Origin: Aphrocallistes beatrix
Taxonomy: Eukaryota; Porifera; Hexactinellida; Sceptrulophora; Aphrocallistidae
DNA length: 64,000 nucleotides
Assembly: GCA_963281255.1 (NCBI GenBank)
Contig: OY725492.1
Coordinates: 5,087,571-5,151,570, forward strand
Direction: 5' to 3'
Of the stretch, positions 1-9,844 are shown piece after piece; within the stretch, counting starts at the first letter, position 1, and the number at the start of each line of letters is the position of its first letter. Below the pieces are notes generated by a model that was not told the origin of the DNA, made no database searches, and worked only from the letters and a program-made list of their open reading frames with translations. Both the position numbers and the translations under genes were made by a program.

Positions 1-331
1 TTCCTTACTGAGTGTCCTGTATGTACTTTGTTCAGGTCTATGTATAACACTATAATTATGGCTGAAATTAACCATACTATAAGCAAACTACATTTTTTCT
101 AATTTAGTATGGTAATTGCATTTAATTTTGCAAATTTGATAATGTGTATAATGCGACCATGAAATAGTTAACATCCCTTCCTGAGGGAACTATTAGACGG
201 ATAGCTATTATTAGAACATGTCAGATATTATAAAATTAGAATTTTAATGGTGTACAGCCACATCACAAAGCAAATAATAAATACATTCCATAATTTGTAG
301 ATCCAATCCATTTACTATATATGCAGATATA

Positions 332-720
332 ATGATATTCTCTTCACTTTATCAGAATTCGTTCGTGTATGATTTTGATAAAATATTCATGAATCCTCTG
401 TTCAGGGTATTATGCAGCCCTCCAGAGATCATGCGCCTAAAGGAGCCTCTCGTGCTCCCAGATAATCCCTTGTATCTGTTTCTGTGTCTTGTTTCTCCTT
501 TCTTCTATACCTTCTTTCTCTTTTAGTGAAATCATATGTTTTCTGTTTTCGTTCATAATACCGTATGCTATTTCGCCCTCTTCTAGTCTCATTTTCAGTT
601 TTGGAATGTTTACCCATTATTGAATTGTTTGGTAATTTTCTGTAACATTCAGTTGTGTGAATTTATATATATATACACTCCAGATTCTACTGATATGGAA
701 ATATTCTTTAAGTAGAATAT
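332..720 (+). repeat. Dispersed repeat, copy 1
   Basis: The stretch from the words 'gattttgataaaatattc' through 'ctccagagatcat' and 'aaaggagcctctcg' recurs almost unchanged near the other end of the window (62540-62880, 63353-63700, 63878-64000). A weaker relative starting at 'agttctcctttcttct' sits in the NLR spacers (about 4010, 12290, 27850). The small ORFs in it are not conserved as protein. The family is unknown to me. The first 330 bases of the window show no gene or recognisable element. Confidence 0.75.
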
Positions 721-1586
721 TTAATAGAAAACTCTCATTTATAAGTACATACATCTACTTCTGCATTTGTTGCTGTGTCTGCTATTCAGAATATTAGTAG
801 AGAGCAATGATAGCAATCATTTCTACTCTTATAGATGATACAAGCAATTTAAGTATGCTGCATCTATCTATCTATACCATAGCATTCTACCTCGAGGTTA
901 TGTAATATGGTTTGTAACAAGACTACATAACTTGTGAGGTCAGTTGTACACATTTAACATTGGTTAAGCTCAGATATCTCCAGTAATCTGATAACATTAT
1001 CGTCATGTAGATTATTGGTTTTGATATATGGTAGGTTCAAATTTCTGTGTCACTACGTATCTATTATTGATGTCTGTTGCATTCTACTGAATGATATTCT
1101 ATGTATATTGTATTTACTTCAAAATGCTACATCTCTCGTATTGCAACACAGGGCAGAACTCTATGCATATACTAAGCCCTTCAATGACCTGGGGTCCATT
1201 CTATTTATAGCTTGGACTCCACCTTTCTATGGCTTCCCCACCCAAAATAACTTAACCAGAAATGAGTTGCAAAGTCCATTGTCCATTGAAGTAATTACTA
1301 AGCACTTTCATTGAATGTTTATTAAATTCCTCTCTCTTATATATAATATGTAAAAAGCGGGCTTCGCGCACTTGCGTTGCGCGGCTAGCGAACACTATGC
1401 TCACAGAGTCTCGTAGTTTATTCACTATTGAAATCCTACCACATTATACTACAATACTATAAACATTAGTTCTCGTTTGAGCCAATACCAACTCTACCTG
1501 AATTTTCACTGTATTTGAAAAGGGCACATAAGGCAATATTATTTCGTATTACATCTACGTAATATCTACCTCCTACTAGTTAGTGT
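721..1586. other. No gene seen; two short repeat fragments
   Basis: AT-rich sequence without a convincing coding region; a 99-codon ORF at 1015-1314 has no family features. Two repeat fragments lie here: an inverted copy of the 'gctataaatagaatgg' repeat at about 1183-1217 (relative near 36247) and a GC-rich tail at 1355-1394. The last part is the upstream region of the following gene. Confidence 0.5.
1355..1394 (-). repeat. GC-rich repeat tail
   Basis: A GC-rich island in AT-rich DNA reading 'cgggcttcgcgcacttgcg' then 'ttgcgcggcta'. Its reverse complement closely matches the end of the element inserted in unit D (about 29153-29189) and resembles the tail near 44077-44126. It is probably the terminus of a non-autonomous element family of unknown class. 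Confidence 0.5.
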
Positions 1587-3206
1587 TTGAATATGATTGA
1601 AAACAAGAGAAAAAGATCTATACAGAATTCCACTGTAGATATATCAGATGAGAGCAAACGTAGCAAGTCTTGTCCCCTAACCGAACAACTCCCCAGCATT
1701 CCTAAGTGCGTTGTCAAGCATTCTCGTTGTCGGCTGAGGTTGCCTGCTTCCATCACGTTACACTGCTACAGCGAGAACTCAGAACGCAGACATAGTGAAG
1801 TGCTGAGCATATCAGAACTCCCTGATACTGTGTACGACCTGAAACAGGTCATATCCAATACACTGAACATTCCCATTATCTGTCAACTGCAGCTGTCTCT
1901 ACACGACTTGATCCTGTTCGACAACCAATCATTCGTCGAAGAGGTTCCCCTTAGAGATGGAGATCACATGAAACTCCTTTACTATGGAAAATCTAGGCTT
2001 ATTAATGACGAATATAATGCTTTGGTTTGGTACGGCAAGGAGATGTTGCAATTTCAGAACTACCACACTATAGGCCCGAGCAAATCCAACAGAACACCTC
2101 GAGATTTAGACACAGATATCTCAGACTTGATTACAAAGCTGGATCATATGTACCAATCAATACTCCTTCCATGGAAAGATGACTCCACCACCTGTAACAG
2201 AATCTACTTCACCAGTGAGAACCTGATCGATAGGGTTATAGACATTTGGGAGTGGGCTGGTAACTACAGATCAGAGGAACTGTCTCAGTCATGTATGATG
2301 GTCTTATGGGACTTCGGGGAAAACTTGGAAGAGAGGTTGATTCTTATGGAGAAGAATGTTCATAAGATTGCTCTTGACATTTTCTTTGCTCCTGGAGCTT
2401 CTGAAATTCTACTTTCCGGATCTGTTGGCCTGTTAGCAGGATTTGGGGAGTTTCCTGCCGGACAGAAGTTCCTAGGAACTAATTTGGAGTTTTTGAGGAA
2501 ATTAGTTTACTATTTCAACACAACTAAGGAGAGGCATGCCATGGGTGCAGTCAGCACTCTCCTCTTCGCTCTAGCTAGCCACCCCAGCGTTCCCGCTGTA
2601 ATGGAGAGAGCTGGGACTGTAGAACAATTGAGTTTATGGCCGCTATCACTGAAATTCTCTGTCGATGACTTAGATGTCACCTACGGACTGATATTATTTT
2701 ACATGGCTTTATTACGCAATCCTAAATTCTCCCTTCCAGACGGTTATTCTCCCTCATATTTCAAGACCAAATTCCAGCAACAACATCAGGCTGTTTCAGT
2801 CAGAAATATTGCAGATATGTGTGCTAATGAACAGTACTCCTGGGGGTCTGTCCTCCCCTTCATCGAAATACTCTTCATTCCATCCACAGCTCCGCTGTAC
2901 AGGTACAATAACTGCCTTGGATTGGTGGACAGCTATCTAGATATGGCTATCACTATACTCTCCGCTACATTCATCAATGAAGAGAATATTAAACTCTGTC
3001 TGAAAGAAGATCTCTACGGCTATCTAGTTGTTCTCTCTTGGAAGTATGAAACTTATCCTCACCTGCGATCTCTTATGAAGGAACTCCTCGAGACTTTCAC
3101 CCGATTCAACCCTGTTCTCAACCGAGTGCCATCCCTGCTGCATATCGCAAAGAGTGAACATGCTCTCCAGTTTAACGGGCTAGGGGCTACATTAGAATTA
3201 ATTTAA
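1587..3206 (+). CDS. Ubiquitin-like / armadillo-like repeat protein
   Basis: An intact single-exon ORF of 539 residues. Residues 1-45 are basic and disordered with a KRKR-type patch, a possible nuclear signal. Residues about 50-135 look like a ubiquitin-like beta-grasp fold: alternating strands, a helix around 'DLKQVISNTLNIP', then 'LILFDNQSF' and 'LRDGDHMKLLYYG', the usual pattern of a UBL with the core 'L..G..L' logic. The remainder (about 160-539) is helical with leucine- and alanine-rich pairs such as 'MGAVSTLLFALASHPSV', suggesting ARM/HEAT-like repeats. The start is the first ATG after an AT-rich leader; a second Met follows two codons later. I do not recognise a named family, and the function is unknown. 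A 52-bp piece of this gene (UBL region) was copied into the spacer about 2 kb downstream. Confidence 0.7.
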   Translation: MNMIENKRKRSIQNSTVDISDESKRSKSCPLTEQLPSIPKCVVKHSRCRLRLPASITLHCYSENSERRHSEVLSISELPDTVYDLKQVISNTLNIPIICQLQLSLHDLILFDNQSFVEEVPLRDGDHMKLLYYGKSRLINDEYNALVWYGKEMLQFQNYHTIGPSKSNRTPRDLDTDISDLITKLDHMYQSILLPWKDDSTTCNRIYFTSENLIDRVIDIWEWAGNYRSEELSQSCMMVLWDFGENLEERLILMEKNVHKIALDIFFAPGASEILLSGSVGLLAGFGEFPAGQKFLGTNLEFLRKLVYYFNTTKERHAMGAVSTLLFALASHPSVPAVMERAGTVEQLSLWPLSLKFSVDDLDVTYGLILFYMALLRNPKFSLPDGYSPSYFKTKFQQQHQAVSVRNIADMCANEQYSWGSVLPFIEILFIPSTAPLYRYNNCLGLVDSYLDMAITILSATFINEENIKLCLKEDLYGYLVVLSWKYETYPHLRSLMKELLETFTRFNPVLNRVPSLLHIAKSEHALQFNGLGATLELI

Positions 3207-3518
3207 TTTAATTTATTCAAGTTTTATATATTCAAAACTCTAGAATACATTCCTGTATGTTTATTTTATTAACTGCGTTTCTACGAATGGTTTAATTAAT
3301 CTACCAATTGATTGAACAGTGTACTCCTTTTCAGAGAGCCAATGAGATTCAACTTTACAAACCGAATTACAATAAATTATGTATAAATACGGGAATTTCT
3401 GATACCTAATATATTCATAATATTTTATTTGTGCTCTAACGTTTATCTCTGTTTTAAAGGAGAATTTGGAATAGTTTTCTCCTTACGAAGGACTCATTGT
3501 TCCAAATATTGATAATGC

Positions 3519-3540
3519 AACAACAACAACAACAACAACT
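3519..3540 (+). repeat. (CAA)n microsatellite
   Basis: About seven CAA/ACA triplets. The same position in unit B (11577-11588) has only about four, so the repeat length differs between paralogous units. Confidence 0.9.
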
Positions 3541-3913
3541 AACAATCAGGTGTCAAAATGGATTTATTTACATATTAATAACTTAGTGAAAAGTGAGAAA
3601 AAATATCCTCCCTATTTGATGTGCAATATTATCTCAATCAAAAATTGGGAGATCATCTTCTTGTTGTCTGGTGAGGGATAGTATTTATGGCATGCTGGGT
3701 GAAATATGAGTACTGATGACATGCTTAGTGAAGTAAGACTGACACAGTAAGCTGATCCATCTACTTCTCAAATACTTGTTCACTTTCATAGCAGCGCAAC
3801 CATCCTACTACATCTGTAGATGAGGTTCTGGTTTTTACTCTGTTCTAATTAATGTAGAAATCTTGTTACATGCTGCATTCTGCTGAATGACAACCTGAGC
3901 CATGATAAAAGCG

Positions 3914-3965
3914 ACCAATCATTCGTCGAAGAGGTTCCCCTTAGAGATGGAGATCACATGAAACT
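3914..3965 (+). other. 52-bp patch copied from the UBL gene
   Basis: These 52 bases are identical to positions 1924-1975 inside the ubiquitin-like gene. Unit B has about 300 bases of ordinary spacer here (most of a MITE, about 11946-12238) instead. The patch therefore sits exactly at a deletion junction, with short matches at its edges ('cga' on the left, 'act' on the right). It is a coding fragment without a function of its own. Confidence 0.9.
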
Positions 3966-4880
3966 AACCTCCAGCTAGTCCTGACTATTCTCAGCTAAGG
4001 ATTGTGGAGATAGTTCTCCTTTCTTCTATGTTTTGTTTCTCTTTGAGTGAAAGCAAATTTATTCTGCTTCAGTTCACAATACCGTACCTAATCTATTTTA
4101 CTTTAGTTCTGTTATGGATTGTTAGTGGTCTGTGTACTTAAGTTTACCTTTATTGAATTGTTTGATAGTGTATTGTAACATTGAGAAGTCTGAATATGTA
4201 ATATACAATCCAGATTCTCTTGTGGTCATGTAAATATAATATATTTAGTATTTAAAACTCAAAACTCATCGTTGTGTGGTTAAGATTAAATAGAACTCAT
4301 TGTTGTTGTCTGGTTACGGACTAGTCATTAAGGTATGCTTTTGAAATATGAGCACTGACGACATGCTGTGAAATATGTACTGATGGTATGCTTATAATGT
4401 TGCAGTATGGATTGTATTATGAGTTGTGACGCCTGTAGATCATTGCAGAATATATTTAAACAACTGTGGTCATATTACAAGTACATTAAAATATAGTTTA
4501 TTATTTAGGATTATTGTGAATCAATTGGAGATACAAGTGAGTTACTCTTAGAATATCTGTCTTTACTATTAGTTAACATATATTGACATTTATTTATATG
4601 TATCTTCGTACATATACGTCGTATATACGTAGTAGATTTGTATAGCCCGAATAAACGCCGGGGGTTTAATGTCCATGAAAATAAGCGCCGGGGTACCTAT
4701 TCAGGGAAAGACGGTATTTGTGTATAGTGCATCGTCGACTCCGATTCATCAGGTCACATTGAGTCTTGATATTTTGACCCGATTGAGCAGAATTCCTAAA
4801 TAACTGAAGCAATTTGTATTAGCTTCTACTCTCCCCGGACAAAAGCATTTGAATACTTCGTTATTTCATGTGTAAATACA

Positions 4881-5030
4881 ATCAACTCCGCTTAATTGGG
4901 ACAAGTCTCCAGGAACGGAATGGTTCCCATACATAGAAGCTAACATTAAATTTCACCGGTTAATTGGGAAATCCGCTTAATCGGGACAAAATATTCGGGA
5001 CCAAAGTGTCCCGATTAAGCGGAATACTTG
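4881..5030. mobile_element. Pogo-like MITE
   Basis: Inverted ends 'ctccgcttaattgggac' and 'gtcccgattaagcgg' enclose a short non-coding body. The same ends occur at 21641-21796, shortened forms at about 13440-13530 and 29575-29660, and a related element lies at 60205-60392. The 'TCCGCTTAAT..GGGAC' style of inverted repeat is usual in Tc1/pogo-derived MITEs. No transposase is present. Confidence 0.65.
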
Positions 5031-5339
5031 TAGTACTAAAATGGGCTATTCATGAAACGGGAAGAGATACAAAATCAGATTTTAGATTCGAATTAGTCAT
5101 AGTAGAACATTTCTAATCAATTACCCATTTTGAACGTTTTTAAATTATCAATCAGTGTCACTTTGTGCCACATATTTCCATGTTAACCACTACACATTAT
5201 GGTGATAAAATGCCTCTGGTCATATACGATGTGTAGGACACTCAGTAATGCTATTGCTACAGAGATGAGCAGTAGTAATTAACGTAGTAAATACAATGCA
5301 GAAAGTTACAAACAATAAAAATACTACACTCAGATTGAA

Positions 5340-5349
5340 CTATATATAC
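5340..5349 (+). promoter_or_regulatory. TATA-like box upstream of NLR-1
   Basis: 'ctatatatac' is kept in all forward units about 330-400 bases before the NLR start and is followed by the conserved block 'gtacgtactaaggataatt'. A second copy of this whole block lies far upstream in units B and C. No transcription start can be seen, so this is a candidate only. Confidence 0.3.
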
Positions 5350-5514
5350 TCTTAACGATTGTCTCTGTACGTACTAAGGATAATTATATAATTATATAAT
5401 TATACTAGTTAATAATAATACTGAATACCAGCTAATTTCTGCTCCATGAATCTCTACTACTCTACACTATTAATATCCTACTAGATAACTATTAGGCCAG
5501 TGTTAATTTGAAAC

Positions 5515-5808
5515 ATGCTTCAGCTCCACTACCCACATACAGTATTTGCTGTCGCATATATTATCATTGTTAGCATTATTACAGTGAGCATCTCATTATA
5601 TTTCAGGTGCAGGGAATGTATTACAATATTGATTGAGCTCCAAATTTATCTGCTGTACTTTATCTTGTTAGAGCGGAATGTCCGATCGAAGGAAGCACCA
5701 AGTGAAAATTTACATCAAACTTCGCCAATTGCTAACCCCCCCAATTCTCCAAACTCTTGGAGGCATACTGAATGTCCCGGAAATAACAATGAAGAGGGTA
5801 AGAAATGA
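5515..5808 (+). CDS. Upstream ORF of NLR-1 (membrane-segment peptide)
   Basis: The ORF begins 163 bases before the NLR start and encodes one hydrophobic segment ('VFAVAYIIIVSIITVSISL') followed by 'YFRCRECITILIE'. Units B, D and E encode the same peptide. In unit A, 123 bases between the two start codons are missing relative to unit B, so the ORF runs past the NLR start in another frame and overlaps it by about 130 bases. It may be a translated small membrane protein, a regulatory uORF, or untranslated leader; 'tatatttcag' inside it could also serve as a splice acceptor. Low certainty. Confidence 0.3.
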   Translation: MLQLHYPHTVFAVAYIIIVSIITVSISLYFRCRECITILIELQIYLLYFILLERNVRSKEAPSENLHQTSPIANPPNSPNSWRHTECPGNNNEEGKK

Positions 5809-8800
5809 TCCGATCAGGTTCTTATTTGCTCTTAAAGATTGGGAAGGCTTCGACCCTGCATTGTTTGATCGTACTGTGCAAGATATTAATGTGAACATCT
5901 TGGATACTGCTAGAGAGTTAGAATGGCTCAGCAATCCTTACTACGAAAAGCTACCAGCTGATACTAAAACGAAGTCTATTGGGAAATTTGTCCGATTGCT
6001 AACTGAAGAAATAACCTCCGTGCAATGGCTTCTACTGGCTGATACTTCCTCAGAGGAAGGTCCTAAATCCATGTTGAAAAGGTGTCTAGGCAATGACTTG
6101 ATATCCCCCGACCTGAATGACTTTAAAGAGATGTTAGGAATAATTGAAAGACCTGATTTAGCTGCAAAGTTGGATAGTTACTCACTCATCTTCAAAATTC
6201 TTCCGAAAAACATGCTTCATGAACAAATTCTTGATGAAATTGACCCTAACAGACAGGAAAACAGTGCTACTACGCAGTTTCACCTTAGAGAATACATGAA
6301 GGCACATAATAAAGACGTGAGTGCAGTCTTAGGTGAAGCTAGTGTTCCTATTGAGTCCGTGTACATTCCTCTAACCGTCATTAAAGTGAAACCACCTTTG
6401 GAGAGAATGAAGGAAGAAAGCGGTATTAACGAGATTGATTTCCTACTAAAAATGCATAAGCAGGTACAGCTCCAATCTGTAGAAGTGGTAGACTTCGAAG
6501 AGATCATCACCACCTTTGACTCTTGTGAGGGTAAAATATTATGCTTGATTGGGAACCCCGGGAGTGGAAAGAGTTTCCTGTGTGAATATTTCGCATTCTT
6601 GTATGGTGTCCAACGATTGAATAACTTTGATTACGTCATTTCCATTCCGTGCCGGAGTCAGGAATGGCATCAACTCGAAGAAGCAAGACACGAAAAGAAA
6701 AATACGATTGACGGAGAATTCATCATAAGTTGGCTATCCCTTTCGATGTCTTTGGGCACAAGATGGAGTAAATTCCTCTCCAGCCACCTGCTTGAATCCG
6801 ATGGAAAAGGTTTATTTATCATTATGGACGGCGTAGACGAATTTACTATGAGTGTACCATTTGAATCCACATTACTGTGTAAAATCCTTGAGAGACGCTT
6901 CCTCACTCTCAGCACTATTCTCGTAACGAGTCGTCCCAGTGCATGGACTGAACTTCTTCTCAGCTATGGCACCCAATTCAAAATAGACGAAAACTTCCAA
7001 GTCCTTGGCTTCACTCCAGAAAATCGAGACATCTACTTTGAGAAACGAATCGTGAGTTCTGAGAAGCTAAACGCCGTCCGCGAGATGTTCCACCGTCATA
7101 ATGAAATTAAACAACTCTCATTGGTTCCTGTAATCGCGAGTCTATTCACCGCTCTGTTCAACCAATCGGACTCCATTCTCAGTCACACACTTTCAGACAT
7201 CTACTCTCAGCTCATCGTGTATCTCATCAGGAGGCAGTTGTCCCGAATGGATCTCAAAGAGTACATCGACGTTTTCAATATGTCCGACTTCCACCCTGGC
7301 ATCAGGAAATGCATCCGTAAGATCGGACGAGAAGCGAATCAGGGAATTTTTGATCGTGATCTCACCTCCGATAAAAATATTCCACTGAAGATAGAAGACA
7401 AGTCTTATCCTGGTGAACGCCTCGGATTGATGCAGTCGCACATAAAAGTTGATAGTTTCGGGGTTCGCGTGAAAGTGTGGACATTTCAACATCTCACAAT
7501 CCAGGAGTTCATGGCCGCTCTTTCAATCTATAACAACTCCTGGACGAATCAGTGTTTCATCATTCGTTATTTCACTGCTTCTACTAAGTACATAGCTAGG
7601 TACAAGATGGTGATTCGCTTCTTATGTGGCATCTTGCAGCAGAATGCAGGTTGTATTACACCAATTTTAATGAGACATGCACTCCCAAAGCTTATACCAC
7701 TCCGTGGACTGCCTATGGTTAAGCAGCTGTATTATTCTACAAGACTCGTTGAGATATCAGATTGGATAGAATTCTCAAAAACCTTCCTTTTCATTTGCTC
7801 AGTTATTAATGAAACTAACACAACTTCCATTCAAGAGCACTTTTCATATTTCCAGGATAAATTTCAAGATCCTCTCTATCTCTACTTTGTCATGACTATT
7901 TCTCCGAATGAATGGCACTGCTTTCTACAGTCACTACAGCACATTCGCAAGATTCAAATATTGCATCTTCATTCAGATTTCGTAACATCGGAGCAGTTCC
8001 ATTCTCTCTTAGGTCGGTTAGCGTCATCATGTTCTATCACATACCTAGCTCTGTTGTTTATTGATAGTAATTTTAAGACTATCTATTCTTACACACGTAA
8101 AATCACGTCTAACTCTCTCCCAGTTGGAACTAAAATTAGTATCAACTTGAGTTCATGTGACCTAACAGATTGCAAATTAACTTCGCAACTCTTCTCTTCA
8201 ATGAAAACCATTGCTGGAAGTTTGATGTTATCAGAAGTCAATATAAGGCGTCAAGTTCTAACGAATTTGATCAAACGATTCTCTTCTATAGACTTTTTCT
8301 ACTTCAGGCCTATATCAAGTTATGCCAACTGGCCGACCCTCGAAGAATTAATAAAGAAACGCCAGATTAGAGGATTATACCTCGATGACCCAAAGGGTCT
8401 CTCCTCATTTAAACCTTCTACTCTATCAGCTTTCCGCTCTTTGAAGGAAGTATGTTGGATTACTAATCAAGATTGCTATCAAGTTCTAACTTACATACAA
8501 GGCGCTAAAGATCTCAAGTATCTGTACCTCTCAAGTTCCAAACAATCGAATGGATATAATCGCAACTTGCTCTCACAATTGAATACTAAATATGGCAAAT
8601 CAATGAGAGATATAACACTTCTTAATCTACACAAAGTTGGATTTGATTCCTGGGGAAACATCACGAATATGCTTAAGTCATTTTCTAATTTGGTCTCTCT
8701 AAATTTGTTTTTTACTGAGATCATTTCAGCAGATATCCATTGTTGGAAGGAGGTGATATCAAATATGAACTCGCTAGTACAATTGGCGCTAGTTAGTATT

Positions 8801-9058
8801 CCAGTACAAGACTCAGGGATGAGAGTGCTGTGTCGCTGTCTATGTTTCCACCCGGCAATTAGGAGTTTGTTGTTTGAACACTGCGAACTCACCTCAGCTT
8901 CATGTACCACTTTCATTAATCTCATACAGACGCTTCGAAATATTAAAATAATCGAGTGTTCCAGAGAAGAACTTTCTCGCCCAGAAACTGAAAGGTTGCA
9001 ACTCCTCATTGAGGTATCTGAAGAATGCTCAGTTAAGATTGAACTATCAGATGATTAG
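5678..9058 (+). CDS. NLR-1: DED-like, NACHT, LRR-like receptor
   Basis: An intact 1126-residue single-exon ORF. Residues about 10-85 and 98-168 look like two death-fold modules; the second ends in 'FKEMLGIIERPDLAAKLD', close to the last helices of death effector domains. The NACHT ATPase follows: Walker A 'GNPGSGKS' at 292-299, Walker B 'LFIIMDGVDEF' at 379-389, and sensor 'TSRP' at 417-420. 'TFQHLTIQEFMAAL' at 602-615 matches the conserved helical segment after NACHT in animal NLRs. About 720-1110 is leucine-rich and irregularly repeated, consistent with degenerate LRRs. Expected role: cytosolic immune sensor that oligomerises on ligand binding and recruits death-fold partners. The start follows 'gagcggaATG' and is kept in all five copies. 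The last ~160 residues differ from NLR-2 at one position. Family assignment is firm; the DED call is inferred from pattern only. Confidence 0.88.
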   Translation: MSDRRKHQVKIYIKLRQLLTPPILQTLGGILNVPEITMKRVRNDPIRFLFALKDWEGFDPALFDRTVQDINVNILDTARELEWLSNPYYEKLPADTKTKSIGKFVRLLTEEITSVQWLLLADTSSEEGPKSMLKRCLGNDLISPDLNDFKEMLGIIERPDLAAKLDSYSLIFKILPKNMLHEQILDEIDPNRQENSATTQFHLREYMKAHNKDVSAVLGEASVPIESVYIPLTVIKVKPPLERMKEESGINEIDFLLKMHKQVQLQSVEVVDFEEIITTFDSCEGKILCLIGNPGSGKSFLCEYFAFLYGVQRLNNFDYVISIPCRSQEWHQLEEARHEKKNTIDGEFIISWLSLSMSLGTRWSKFLSSHLLESDGKGLFIIMDGVDEFTMSVPFESTLLCKILERRFLTLSTILVTSRPSAWTELLLSYGTQFKIDENFQVLGFTPENRDIYFEKRIVSSEKLNAVREMFHRHNEIKQLSLVPVIASLFTALFNQSDSILSHTLSDIYSQLIVYLIRRQLSRMDLKEYIDVFNMSDFHPGIRKCIRKIGREANQGIFDRDLTSDKNIPLKIEDKSYPGERLGLMQSHIKVDSFGVRVKVWTFQHLTIQEFMAALSIYNNSWTNQCFIIRYFTASTKYIARYKMVIRFLCGILQQNAGCITPILMRHALPKLIPLRGLPMVKQLYYSTRLVEISDWIEFSKTFLFICSVINETNTTSIQEHFSYFQDKFQDPLYLYFVMTISPNEWHCFLQSLQHIRKIQILHLHSDFVTSEQFHSLLGRLASSCSITYLALLFIDSNFKTIYSYTRKITSNSLPVGTKISINLSSCDLTDCKLTSQLFSSMKTIAGSLMLSEVNIRRQVLTNLIKRFSSIDFFYFRPISSYANWPTLEELIKKRQIRGLYLDDPKGLSSFKPSTLSAFRSLKEVCWITNQDCYQVLTYIQGAKDLKYLYLSSSKQSNGYNRNLLSQLNTKYGKSMRDITLLNLHKVGFDSWGNITNMLKSFSNLVSLNLFFTEIISADIHCWKEVISNMNSLVQLALVSIPVQDSGMRVLCRCLCFHPAIRSLLFEHCELTSASCTTFINLIQTLRNIKIIECSREELSRPETERLQLLIEVSEECSVKIELSDD

Positions 9059-9069
9059 AACGTAAAGAG

Positions 9070-9584
9070 GTGAGTGCAATCACTTAGATTTATAAATCGT
9101 TTGTTAAATGACTCCTAACAATTATTAGTATAGAAGAATATTGCTTACTTGTAAGATGGATTTCTACGTTTATAGACCAGATTTCTACACAAAACTGACC
9201 ATAAATTGTTCTAAATGAAATCTGGCTCATTGGAATGATGGTGCCTCATTTTGTTAAATCTTGTGGCTAATTCGCTATTGTAAATTCTCCATCCCCAAGA
9301 TATTTATACATGAATAATTTCCTTAAATAATCTCCCAATGTATACGGAAAAATATTTAATGCGATACATGATAACCTGGGTATTATACATGTTTAGGAAA
9401 GCATTTCCCTATGTCATATGTTATATAATTGAAGTTTGTGAAAATAAATAAGTTTGATTTTAGGAGCATATCTCTTGTATAATATCTTAGTTCTAACTAT
9501 TTCTTAAATTATAGAGGTCCAGGTATCACGAAATTTTCTCAATTCTTCGAAGATGAGCATTAACTAATTTATATTTTTTCTTAG
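9070..9584 (+). other. Predicted intron in the NLR-1 3' UTR
   Basis: A full-consensus donor 'AG|GTGAGT' begins 11 bases after the stop codon in every copy. The acceptor 'ttttttcttag|a' is also conserved, so an intron of about 515 bases is predicted. The following exon would hold the TTG repeat and the polyadenylation signal. A junction this close to the stop should not trigger nonsense-mediated decay. Transcript data are needed to confirm it. Confidence 0.5.
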
Positions 9585-9667
9585 ATTTGAAGTCAACTGT
9601 CCACTCATGTTCATCTCAACTAAACTCAACACATTCCCTACTGTAGTAGTACTTTATCATCCTACAC

Positions 9668-9698
<31 letters not shown>

Positions 9699-9724
9699 GC
9701 TGTTGTTGTTGTTGTTGTTGTTGC

Positions 9725-9770
<46 letters not shown>

Positions 9771-9786
9771 GCTGCTGCTGCTGCTG
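9668..9786 (+). repeat. Expanded (TTG/CTG)n repeat
   Basis: About 119 bases of TTG triplets with CTG interruptions and a CTG run at the end, in the predicted 3' UTR exon. Homologous tracts are about 11 bases in unit B (18612-18622), 44 in C (27258-27301), 31 in D (33971-34001) and 18 in E (36961-36978). The poly-leucine ORF across it is an artefact. Confidence 0.95.
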
Positions 9787-9838
9787 TTTATATGATTGCT
9801 AGTGTGTATTATCTTAATTAACATTGTGTCAATTTTGA

Positions 9839-9844
9839 AATAAA
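9839..9844 (+). terminator. Polyadenylation signal of NLR-1
   Basis: AATAAA in 'tttgaaataaattt', conserved in all forward units a few dozen bases after the TTG repeat, suits the 3' end of the NLR transcript. Other AATAAA words lie nearby in this AT-rich DNA. Confidence 0.4.

Noticed and set aside
1015-1314. 99-codon ORF before the UBL gene
   Set aside because: No conserved motif, and a dispersed-repeat fragment lies inside it.
8491-9009. 172-codon antisense ORF in NLR-1 (and equivalents in the other copies)
   Set aside because: It mirrors the NLR coding frame, recurs only because the genes are copies, and has no protein features of its own.
9607-9795. Poly-leucine ORF
   Set aside because: It is the TTG repeat read in frame; tract length varies between units and there is no coding context.
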